Part shown: positions 28,360-36,057 of the stretch, piece by piece
Position numbering within the stretch: the first letter of the stretch is position 1
Layout: each line of letters starts with the position of its first letter
Origin: Candidatus Lustribacter telmatis
GTDB taxonomy: Bacteria > Vulcanimicrobiota > Vulcanimicrobiia > Vulcanimicrobiales > Vulcanimicrobiaceae
NCBI GenBank assembly: GCA_003164045.1
Contig: PLRU01000034.1
Location: forward strand, 322,827 to 386,826
Direction: 5' to 3'
DNA: 64,000 bases
The notes under the pieces: generated by a model
What the model saw: only the letters and a program-made list of their open reading frames with translations
Database searches by the model: none
What the model was told of the DNA's origin: nothing
Made by a program: the position numbers and the translations under genes

Positions 28360-29889
28360 CTAGATGGCGGCTTTGACGGAACCGACCGCTTTCGGCGGGA
28401 CGATGTGCAGCGCTGCGGCCGTGTCGCGGCGGATGTCGTAGCACAGCGTCGCATCGTCGGAGATCGAACGACCGTAGGACGGAATCATTTCGGTGAGCTT
28501 CGTCATCCACGCCGGCATGTTCGGCGCAAACGCGCGCGTCATGATGCCGAGCATGATGCTCACCGACGTCGATGCGCCCGGGGATGCGCCGAGCACGGCG
28601 GCAAGCGTGCCGTCGGACGTCGTGATGACCTCGGTACCGAACTGCAGCGATCCGGTCCGCTTCTTGTCGGGCACGATCACTTGCACGCGCTGGCCTGCGA
28701 CCTCGAGCCGCCAATCCGACGGCTTTGCGTTCGGGAAAAATTCGAGCAGCGACTTAAAGCGTGCGTCGCGCGATTCGAGCACTTGGCTGACGAGATACTT
28801 CGTCAAATCGACGTTATCGCGGCCAACGGCAAGCAACGGGGCGATGTTGTCGGGTCGGATTGACGCGAACAGATCGGCGAACGAACCTTTCTTCAGAAAC
28901 TTCGTCGAGAACCCGGCATACGGCCCGAACAGCAGCGACCGCTTGCCATCGACGACCCGTGCATCAAGATGCGGCACCGACATCGGCGGCGCGCCGATCG
29001 AGGCCTTGCCGTACACTTTCGCATCGTGCCGATCCGCATACTTCGGATCGTCGCACCGCAGCCAAAGACCGCTCACCGGAAAACCGGCAAACCCTTTGCC
29101 TTCGGGAACGTTGGATTTCTGCAGCAACGGCAGCGCGCCGCCGCCGGCGCCCAGGAAGACGCACGCCGCTTTGACTTCCGTCTTCGCGCCGCTCTTCCGA
29201 TCGTGCAGGGACAGATGCCACAATCCGTCGCCGGGGCCGCGCTGCACGTCGGTCACGCGGTGACGGTAGGCAACGGAAAAATCGGGTTGCTTCTGGAGAT
29301 TCGCGATCAAGATGCGCGTCAGTGCGCCGAAGTCGCAGTCGGTGCCCGTGATATCGCGCGTTGCGGCAACGGCTTCGCTCGGGTCGCGCCCTTCCATAAC
29401 GAGCGGCATCCACTCGTTGAGCACGGCGTGATCTTCCGAATATTCCATCGAACTGAAACAGTGATGTGCGCTCATGGCATCGTAGCGGCGCTTCAGGAAT
29501 GCGACATTTGACGCACCGCGGACGAAGGCCACGTGCGCGACCGGGTGGATGAACGATCCGGGATCCGGGATCGCGCCCTTGCGAACGAGATACGTCCAGA
29601 ACTGGCGGGTCAGGTCGAACTCGTTGTTCACCTTGAGGGCACGAGAAATGTCGACGCTGCCGTCGCTTCGCTCGTTCGTATAGTTGAGCTCGCACAGGGC
29701 TGCATGGCCCGTACCGGCGTTATTCCACGCGTTAGAACTCTCTTGGGCCGATGCTTCGAGCGACTCGTAGATCGCGATGCGCAGGTCCGGATTGAGTTCC
29801 TTGAGCAGGGTAGCAAAGGTCGCGCTCATGATGCCCGCGCCGACGAGGGCAATATCCACTTCGGCCTGGGCCGATCGCTGCAAGTCCAC
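28360..29889 (-). CDS. mqo: malate:quinone oxidoreductase
   Basis: 509 aa starting at GTG 29889 (read as Met), with GGGGAAGA just upstream. FAD-dependent peripheral membrane enzyme that oxidises malate to oxaloacetate and reduces quinone in the citric acid cycle. The FAD motif is [20 protein letters not shown] (about 11-30); Mqo-specific stretches include [37 protein letters not shown] and [10 protein letters not shown]. It is a single gene, divergent from an ABC transporter. Confidence 0.96.
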   Translation of the reverse strand: MDLQRSAQAEVDIALVGAGIMSATFATLLKELNPDLRIAIYESLEASAQESSNAWNNAGTGHAALCELNYTNERSDGSVDISRALKVNNEFDLTRQFWTYLVRKGAIPDPGSFIHPVAHVAFVRGASNVAFLKRRYDAMSAHHCFSSMEYSEDHAVLNEWMPLVMEGRDPSEAVAATRDITGTDCDFGALTRILIANLQKQPDFSVAYRHRVTDVQRGPGDGLWHLSLHDRKSGAKTEVKAACVFLGAGGGALPLLQKSNVPEGKGFAGFPVSGLWLRCDDPKYADRHDAKVYGKASIGAPPMSVPHLDARVVDGKRSLLFGPYAGFSTKFLKKGSFADLFASIRPDNIAPLLAVGRDNVDLTKYLVSQVLESRDARFKSLLEFFPNAKPSDWRLEVAGQRVQVIVPDKKRTGSLQFGTEVITTSDGTLAAVLGASPGASTSVSIMLGIMTRAFAPNMPAWMTKLTEMIPSYGRSISDDATLCYDIRRDTAAALHIVPPKAVGSVKAAI

Positions 29890-29996
29890 GGGGCTATCTT
29901 CCCCGAAAATCAGGGTTTTCCCAAGGACTTCGGTATGAATTTTGCACCGAGGGGGAATTACCGAAACCCGGGAACCCCGGCGCCGTACCTGGCACG

Positions 29997-30716
29997 ATGC
30001 ATCGGCTTGAAATCGACCTCGTCAGCAAGACGTACCGCGGCGGCATTAGGGCCGTGCACGAGATTGCCCTCGACCTCCGCCCGGGGATCGTCGGCCTCTT
30101 GGGTCCGAACGGAGCGGGGAAGTCGACGCTGATGCGTATCGTCGCAACGGTCGCGAAGCCCACGTCCGGAACGGTGCGCTGGGATGGCGACGACGTCGTG
30201 CGCGCCCCGCAGGCACTGCGCCGCGTGCTCGGCTACCTGCCGCAAGACGCGGGTGTGTATCCGCATCTCGATGCGTATGAATTCCTCGACTACATCGCTG
30301 CGCTCAAAGAGATCGATGCGCGCAGCGCGCGCCGGCAGATCGGCGAACTCCTCAACGCACTCGATCTCGTGCCGGTCGCAAAACGGCCGCTCGGCACGCT
30401 CTCCGGCGGCAACCGGCAGCGCGTCGCAATCGCCCAGGCGTTGCTCGGCGATCCGCAACTCCTCGTCGTCGATGAGCCGACCGTTGGTCTCGATCCCGAG
30501 CAACGCGTGCGGTTTCGCGATCTGCTCGCACGCTTCGCGCAAGACCGGATCGTGCTGCTCTCCACGCATGTCGTCTCCGACATCGAGACCACAGCCGATC
30601 GCATCGTCGTAATCGCCGCGGGGCGCGTGATCGCCGACGGCACGCCGGGCGCCGTCATCGGCGCTCATCTTTCACTCGAAGCGGCGTATCTGGCCCAAGT
30701 CGGCGCAGCGGCGTGA
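29997..30716 (+). CDS. ABC transporter ATP-binding protein
   Basis: 239 aa. Walker A is [14 protein letters not shown] (about residues 37-50), the signature is [17 protein letters not shown] (about 136), Walker B is [13 protein letters not shown], and the switch His is in [10 protein letters not shown]. It belongs to the DRA/ABC-2 exporter ATPases. The stop overlaps the start of the membrane component as GTGA, so the pair is a single transport unit unrelated to the orphan binding proteins. Substrate unknown. Confidence 0.92.
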   Translation: MHRLEIDLVSKTYRGGIRAVHEIALDLRPGIVGLLGPNGAGKSTLMRIVATVAKPTSGTVRWDGDDVVRAPQALRRVLGYLPQDAGVYPHLDAYEFLDYIAALKEIDARSARRQIGELLNALDLVPVAKRPLGTLSGGNRQRVAIAQALLGDPQLLVVDEPTVGLDPEQRVRFRDLLARFAQDRIVLLSTHVVSDIETTADRIVVIAAGRVIADGTPGAVIGAHLSLEAAYLAQVGAAA

Positions 30717-32203
30717 ACGGCATTCTGGCCGTCGCGCGTGCCGACTTCCGGCAACGGACGCGCACGTTCGGAATGGTCGTGATCCTGGCTGCGGCATTAC
30801 AGCTCGGCTACCTGTTCGTGCCCGATGCCTGGGCGCAATATTCAACCGTGAACCTCGACGGTTGGCGTGGCATGTACGACAGCAATTGGATGGGCGCGTG
30901 CACGGCGTGGCTCTGTGCGATGCTCCTCACGTTCGTGGGCTTCTTCTTGCTCCGTCCAGCGCTCGCGCGCGACGCACAACTGGGAACGTATCCACTGCTC
31001 GCGTCCGCCCCGGTGTCGCGCGCGCGGGTCGTTCTCGGCAAGTGGGCGAGCAACGTCGCACTGCTGGCCGCGCTGGGAGCCCTGCTCGGCGTTGCCGCCG
31101 TCGCGATGCAACTGCTGCGCGGCGAAGACCGCAGCATCGATCTGGCAGCGTACGTCGTGCCCTACCTCGCGCTGACGCTGCCCTCAATCACCGTGATCGC
31201 TGCGTGTGCGATCGTGCTCGACGCGGTGCCGCCGCTACGCGGCGTGCTCGGCGGGGTCGTGTGGTTCTTCATCGCGAGCGCACTGATCGCCACGCCCCTG
31301 ACGACATCCGGCGGCGGGTTGCATCCCGTGGCGATCGATCCGCTGGGCGTAACGACGCTCTCATCGTCGATGTTCGGGTCGCTGCACGCCGCGCACCCCA
31401 CGGCGAACGCAGCCCACGACATGTCGATCGGCGGCGGCCCGGCCGCAAAGCATCTCTTCCGTTTCACCGGTATCCGCTGGTCGCCGGCATTCTTTGCGCA
31501 GCGCGCCGCGTGGATACTACTCTCCGCACTTGCGGTCGTGCTGGTGTCGCCGTTTGCAATCGCCGCACCGCGGATGGCCGCGCAACGCACACGACTCGCC
31601 CGCTGGCCCCAGCGGTTCGCCCAGCGTTTGCCGCTCGGGCGCTTGCTGCGGGGCGAACTCGCCTCGGCATTCGGCCTCGCCGGACCGTGGGTACTGCTCG
31701 GCTCGATCGTCATCGCAATCCTCGCATTGCTGCTGCCGACGGTTGCGCTTACGCGCGCAATCGCGCCGCTCGCCTGGATCTGGCCGCTCGGTGCGATTGC
31801 GGCAACCAGCGTTGCCGATGCGCGGGCGAACCTCGACGCACTGCTGCTCGCAACGCCGGCCCGCGTATGGCGGCGCGTGTTTGCGCGCTGGGGCGCGTGC
31901 CTCGCGCTTGCGATAGTACCAGTCGCTGCGCTCGCGCTACGCGCCGGCCCCGCAGGCTTTGCGCTGATCGCCGTGGCGGCTGCGCTCGCAGCAATCGGTC
32001 TCGCGCTGGGGTGCCTTACGCGTTCGGCCGCGGCGTTCTCAGCGGTGATGCTCATTGCCTGGTATCTCGGTCCGGTGAACGGCCTGGCCGCACTCGACCC
32101 TGCTGCCGCAGTCGCCGCGCCGGCGCTCGCGACGGCAATCGCACTGGGCGTCGCCGCGCTTACGCTCGCCGCGACGGCGTTCCGGCTCGCGCGCCGTCAA
32201 TGA
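30713..32203 (+). CDS. ABC-2-type membrane permease
   Basis: 496 aa starting at GTG 30713 overlapping the ATPase stop. About twelve hydrophobic segments can be seen, arranged as two halves; the first half contains FLLRPALARDAQLGTYPLLA and the typical VSRARVVLGKWASN coupling region after helix 2. The second half (from about residue 300) may be an internal repeat. Ala/Leu-rich and with no periplasmic binding partner, it fits an export system. The 3' end overlaps the LodB-like gene on the opposite strand by 44 bp. Confidence 0.8.
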   Translation: MNGILAVARADFRQRTRTFGMVVILAAALQLGYLFVPDAWAQYSTVNLDGWRGMYDSNWMGACTAWLCAMLLTFVGFFLLRPALARDAQLGTYPLLASAPVSRARVVLGKWASNVALLAALGALLGVAAVAMQLLRGEDRSIDLAAYVVPYLALTLPSITVIAACAIVLDAVPPLRGVLGGVVWFFIASALIATPLTTSGGGLHPVAIDPLGVTTLSSSMFGSLHAAHPTANAAHDMSIGGGPAAKHLFRFTGIRWSPAFFAQRAAWILLSALAVVLVSPFAIAAPRMAAQRTRLARWPQRFAQRLPLGRLLRGELASAFGLAGPWVLLGSIVIAILALLLPTVALTRAIAPLAWIWPLGAIAATSVADARANLDALLLATPARVWRRVFARWGACLALAIVPVAALALRAGPAGFALIAVAAALAAIGLALGCLTRSAAAFSAVMLIAWYLGPVNGLAALDPAAAVAAPALATAIALGVAALTLAATAFRLARRQ

Positions 32204-33224
32204 ACGCGTGCCGGCGCCGCCAAAACGGCTGCTCGGCAAAACGCTCTTCGTATCTATAAACGATCGCCCGCTGCTTCAGATACGCGCCTAGCGCATCGCC
32301 GAGGTCAGCGGCGTAGCGTTCCATCGGCTGCTCGTCACCGGCCACGCGCGCAAGCACTGCCAGCGCGGCTTTGCGGCCGCTCCAGAGAGCGGTCGTCATG
32401 CCTTGTGATGAGAGCGGATCGAAGGTGATCGCTGCGTCTCCGGCCGCAACCCACGCTGGACCGCAGAACTGTTCCAGCCGGCTCGTGCCGGCACTTGCCA
32501 GGCGCACCCGCGCCGCCGGATCGAACCCCGCGCTCGCGATCCACTCGCGCACGAAATGCGTTTCATCGAGCGCTCCCCGCCACACGCGGGGATCGAGCGC
32601 GATACGCTTCGGCAGCGTATCGGGATCGGCGAAAAGCGCGAGTGCCAGGCGTCCACCGGGCAACAGGCTTGCATACCACCAACCGTCAGGAACGGCTTCG
32701 ATCAGCGTTGTGGGCGTCGGCTCGACATCAAGCTCGACGTGCTCCAAAAACGCATACGCCGCGACTAACTGATCGGCGCTGAGGCGATCGGTGAAACCGC
32801 GCGCAATGACGGCGGTGCGGCCGCTGCAGTCGATCACGATTCGCGCCTGCGGGGCACATGCGAGAATGCGAATGTCCGTCGCCGTCACGGCATCGAACAG
32901 CATCTGCTCGAAAGCTGCCCGATCGATAACGGAACCGGTGCCGTCCATTTGCGCGAATGCGTCGCGTCGCACCAGCAAATCAGATCCCCAAGCGGAGTAC
33001 GTCGTATTCGCCGATCGCTGCGGAACCGCAGCAAATCGTTCCGCAACGCCGAGTTCGTGAAGCAGCCCGATCGCCGCGGATGCCAGCGATTCACCCGGGC
33101 GATCGCCCGCGACCGGGGGCCGGGTCACCAGCGCTACGTCGAGGTCGCTTTGCGCGAGCGTCAGTGCCGCGGCACATCCCGCAATGCCGCCGCCGACGAT
33201 GGAGATCGCGACGCGTTCTGCTAT
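32160..33224 (-). CDS. LodB/GoxB-like FAD-dependent maturation flavoprotein, start codon anomalous
   Basis: About 354 aa of homologous sequence. The Rossmann motif ISIVGGGIAGCAAALTLAQS lies at 33161-33206, followed by a tryptophan-halogenase-like body (VIDRAAFEQMLFDAV; GPAWVAAGDAAITFDPLSSQ; GMTTALWSGRKAAL). In LodA-type oxidases a flavoprotein of this kind, encoded next door, makes the quinone cofactor. The frame opens at 33236 after a TGA and contains no ATG, GTG or TTG before the Rossmann motif; the only candidate is ATA at 33222-33224. The first standard start, GTG 33128, would delete the FAD motif. An ATG exists in another frame at 33238, so a 1-nt frameshift or sequence error is possible. 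It follows the LodA-like gene. Confidence 0.7.
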   Translation of the reverse strand: MAERVAISIVGGGIAGCAAALTLAQSDLDVALVTRPPVAGDRPGESLASAAIGLLHELGVAERFAAVPQRSANTTYSAWGSDLLVRRDAFAQMDGTGSVIDRAAFEQMLFDAVTATDIRILACAPQARIVIDCSGRTAVIARGFTDRLSADQLVAAYAFLEHVELDVEPTPTTLIEAVPDGWWYASLLPGGRLALALFADPDTLPKRIALDPRVWRGALDETHFVREWIASAGFDPAARVRLASAGTSRLEQFCGPAWVAAGDAAITFDPLSSQGMTTALWSGRKAALAVLARVAGDEQPMERYAADLGDALGAYLKQRAIVYRYEERFAEQPFWRRRHAFIDGARAGTPSRRA

Positions 33225-35197
33225 CGCCGAATCCCCTCATCCGGCGGTGCGGCCGTGGCGAGATCGACCGCGCCGCGATCGACTTCGACAAACACGCGCG
33301 CCGGAATCCCAGCAGGTTTGCCGGCGTCAGCCGGGCCCGGCCGGCTCACCACGAAACCCATCCGCGCCCACAGATACACCATCGCGTTGAGACCATCGAG
33401 GTAACTCGCGCGCGCATGATAGCCGACGCCGGCGACGCCCCGCGACCACGTCAAGCGGTTCTCATAAAACTTGACCCGCGTTTCGGGCGGAAGCTTCGGG
33501 TTCATGACTTCACGATAAAACAATTGCGGCAGCACATCGATCGGCAACAACGCCGGCCACCACGCGCCACTCGGGAAATCGTTGCCGTCGGTAACGAACT
33601 GACAGCTGAAAGCGTCGCACTGCCAGGGCAATCCCATCCAGCGCGTGAGATCGCCCGGCATCTGCGCGGCAACGGCGCCCGGCGTCGAACCGTTTCCGCC
33701 GAACGCTTTTTCGGGCGTGAGCAAGAGTCCCAAATTCTGCACGAGCCGCGGATCGCGATCGGTCGCGAGCTTGATGCGGAACGGCGCGCTGTAGAGTTCC
33801 CGGTGGCGCAGCGGCCAGGTCAGTTCGACGCCCGGATGAAACGCGCCGCCGGAACACGGCTCGAGTGCCGCGCGCGTCAGCGCCTCCGGCTGTTCGGCAA
33901 CTGGGATGCGCTCGATGCTCGTGACTTCGGCAGCTGCTTGCGGTCCCAGATCGTCGACGAATTTCCCCACGGACCACAATTGCAATATGCGGTATTGCTC
34001 GTGCGGAATGCGATACCACGAAAGCGCCGACTTGGCGTAATTGATTCCGTCGCCCAGCATGTACGGCAACTTGTACTGCTGCGCGTCGCTCGCATTGGGA
34101 TCGCGGAATTTTGCAAGTACATCCGCCCGGAATGCAGCGTTCGCGGGCGCGGGATCGGCGAGACGTTTAACGTACGCGGGATTCGCGAAGTCGCCAACCT
34201 CGATCCAACTGGGCGCGAGGTTCTGCGCACTCGAAACCCACTGCATCTGACCGATCTTGAAGAACAGCGGATAAATGTGTTTGCGAAACGAGAGCGGCGG
34301 CTCGGGCGATTTCATCCAGCCCGCTTCGATCGCAACGCTCCCGAGCACGTCGTAGAGCGAGATGAACGGCATGATCTCCGGCGCATAGTGCGGACCGCAG
34401 CTCGCCACCCACGCGTGCTCCGCGTCGATGGGCGCGCTCGTACCGATGGTCACGCGGGCGCTAACCGGACCGTCGCACCAATCGTCGTACCAGCCGTCGT
34501 TGTCAGCGAAGTTGGTAATCGGATTGTTGGCAATCACCGATGAGGCAACGCCGTCACCGGGAAATACGAGCAGCCGTCCCGCCTCGTCCGTACCGAGATG
34601 GCCGAGCGTCACCGGCGTCGCGTTCCAAAATTTCCCGGTCATCGCGTACGCGGGATCGTTTCCGCGCGGGTTACGGCTCGCGCCCGTAATCGCGTTCGGT
34701 CCAGGGTCGATAACCAGCAGGCGCGCGCGGTCGGCATCGCCGCGAATACTTTGATTGCGCAGCGGCCCGGGCAAACCCGGAGCGAGTTCTTGGTTATCGA
34801 GCGGGTTGTTGAAGCCGTACCACGCCCCTTTAGTGTTGGCGACGTGTACGGTCCATTCGATCTTCGCCTCGGCGGCGGTGATCTCGCGAATCACCTCGCC
34901 CGCAGCATTGAAGGCGTAGACGCGAAAACGCTGGACTTGCTTCTTGACCTTTTGCGTGCCGTCTTTATATTGTCCGTGAGGTTCCGGTTGAATGCCCGGC
35001 ACTTCCGGGGCGAGAAACCACTGCTCGCTATTGCCGACGCGCGACATGCCAAGCGGCGGATAGACCGCCAGCCTAGCGATGGTGCTATCGGCCGGCGGCC
35101 CGCTGCGCGCGCCCTGCGCGAACGCGGCGCGTTGTAAAGGCGCGGCGAGAAACGGCGCCATCGAGGCTCCGGCGAGGAAGTCGCGTCGTTTGATCAT
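33221..35197 (-). CDS. LodA/GoxA-like quinone-cofactor (CTQ-type) amino acid oxidase
   Basis: 658 aa. Start ATG 35197 overlaps the upstream stop (ATGA) and gives a Tat signal MIKRRDFLAGASMAPFLAAP. Family features of the L-lysine 6-oxidase group: RLAVYPPLGMSRVGNSEQWF near the N-terminus, EPCSGGAFHPGVELTWPLRH (Cys 448) and GDLTRWMGLPWQCDAFSCQF (Trp 520 and 525). In characterised LodA/GoxA, one Cys and one Trp in these regions crosslink to cysteine tryptophylquinone; which Trp serves here is inferred. The reaction would be oxidative deamination of an amino acid with release of H2O2. The LodB-like gene follows, overlapping by about 4 bp. A Tat route would allow export after cofactor assembly in the cytoplasm. 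Confidence 0.83.
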   Translation of the reverse strand: MIKRRDFLAGASMAPFLAAPLQRAAFAQGARSGPPADSTIARLAVYPPLGMSRVGNSEQWFLAPEVPGIQPEPHGQYKDGTQKVKKQVQRFRVYAFNAAGEVIREITAAEAKIEWTVHVANTKGAWYGFNNPLDNQELAPGLPGPLRNQSIRGDADRARLLVIDPGPNAITGASRNPRGNDPAYAMTGKFWNATPVTLGHLGTDEAGRLLVFPGDGVASSVIANNPITNFADNDGWYDDWCDGPVSARVTIGTSAPIDAEHAWVASCGPHYAPEIMPFISLYDVLGSVAIEAGWMKSPEPPLSFRKHIYPLFFKIGQMQWVSSAQNLAPSWIEVGDFANPAYVKRLADPAPANAAFRADVLAKFRDPNASDAQQYKLPYMLGDGINYAKSALSWYRIPHEQYRILQLWSVGKFVDDLGPQAAAEVTSIERIPVAEQPEALTRAALEPCSGGAFHPGVELTWPLRHRELYSAPFRIKLATDRDPRLVQNLGLLLTPEKAFGGNGSTPGAVAAQMPGDLTRWMGLPWQCDAFSCQFVTDGNDFPSGAWWPALLPIDVLPQLFYREVMNPKLPPETRVKFYENRLTWSRGVAGVGYHARASYLDGLNAMVYLWARMGFVVSRPGPADAGKPAGIPARVFVEVDRGAVDLATAAPPDEGIRR

Positions 35198-35961
35198 GGC
35201 GTCCACACGCGGCCGTCAGCCAATTGGATTTTGGTCACCTGGCAGATTACGAACGCCGTCCTTACTTCATCCTTGCCGATGGCGGGCGTGGGGCGGATGC
35301 GGTGCGTGATCGTCTCGCCCGCTCCGAATGACCCGACGTCGCTGAACGTATGTATTCCCGACCCGAGTACGAGTTGAAGGTCGAGACGCACGATTGCCGC
35401 GTCGGACAGGTTCTTGTACGTTACGTCGAGCGCACCGAAAAACGAGCTCAAATCGTACTGCGATAACACCGCCTGACACACGGACATATCGATCGGCATC
35501 GGAGCGACCGTCGCCGTTCCGTCGGCGGCCGTCATCGTTCCCGGCGCGGGCGCGGGCCGCGGCGGCAACACCGGCGCAACGGCAACCGTGCCGTCCGCAA
35601 GGATCACTTTCTCGACGCGACCGAACACGGCGTTGGTGTTCCAGGATGGCGAGAATTGCACGCAGTTGAATTTCGACGTCATGCCTGGATCGATGCGGCG
35701 TTTGATGTCCGACACTCCGGGCTTCACGCGCACGTCGTCGTAGGTCGCGCTCAAGACCATCTCGACCACCGGTTGCGTGCCGGTGTTCTCGAACGTCGCG
35801 CAGAGGGCGCCATCGGTAAATCCCTTAGACGTCACGGCAAGCGGAGGTAAACCGATGAAACCAACCCGGTAGTACTTCTCACGTACGGCCGAGGCCGGTG
35901 ACGGAAATATCACGATGAGGGCAATCGTAAACGCTAGCAGACGAGTGAATACCACGGGCAT
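35194..35961 (-). CDS. secreted protein with internal duplication, in the LodAB-like operon
   Basis: 255 aa from ATG 35961 with signal peptide MPVVFTRLLAFTIALIVIFP; an in-frame ATG at 36009 would lengthen the n-region, but a possible -10 (TATTAAT, 36011-36017) lies right next to it, so the shorter form is preferred. The mature protein seems to be two similar halves: FENTGTQPVVEMVLSATYDD with VEKVILADGTVAV in the first, and YKNLSDAAIVRLDLQLVLGS with VTKIQLADGRVWTP in the second, separated by a Pro/Ala linker. Each half has two Cys. It is the first gene of the operon and overlaps lodA-like by 4 bp. Function unknown; a periplasmic partner of the oxidase is possible. Confidence 0.72.
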   Translation of the reverse strand: MPVVFTRLLAFTIALIVIFPSPASAVREKYYRVGFIGLPPLAVTSKGFTDGALCATFENTGTQPVVEMVLSATYDDVRVKPGVSDIKRRIDPGMTSKFNCVQFSPSWNTNAVFGRVEKVILADGTVAVAPVLPPRPAPAPGTMTAADGTATVAPMPIDMSVCQAVLSQYDLSSFFGALDVTYKNLSDAAIVRLDLQLVLGSGIHTFSDVGSFGAGETITHRIRPTPAIGKDEVRTAFVICQVTKIQLADGRVWTP

Positions 35962-36057
35962 CGGCTTCGCCGGGGAGCGGTCAATTGCCCAGTATCGCGC
36001 ATAGCCCATTATTAATAGGGGGCGCTCAGGCTCGGGTTCGATAATCAGGCGATAGCC

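Noticed and set aside
30713-32203. Import permease for the orphan binding proteins
   Set aside because: The membrane protein is ABC-2 export-like and its ATPase is of the exporter class; neither has the EAA loop or operon context of NitT/TauT or Liv importers.
33091-33291. Minus-strand frame starting at ATG 33238 as an independent small gene
   Set aside because: The Arg/His-rich translation is a shadow; its ATG matters only as evidence for a possible frameshift at the 5' end of the LodB-like gene.
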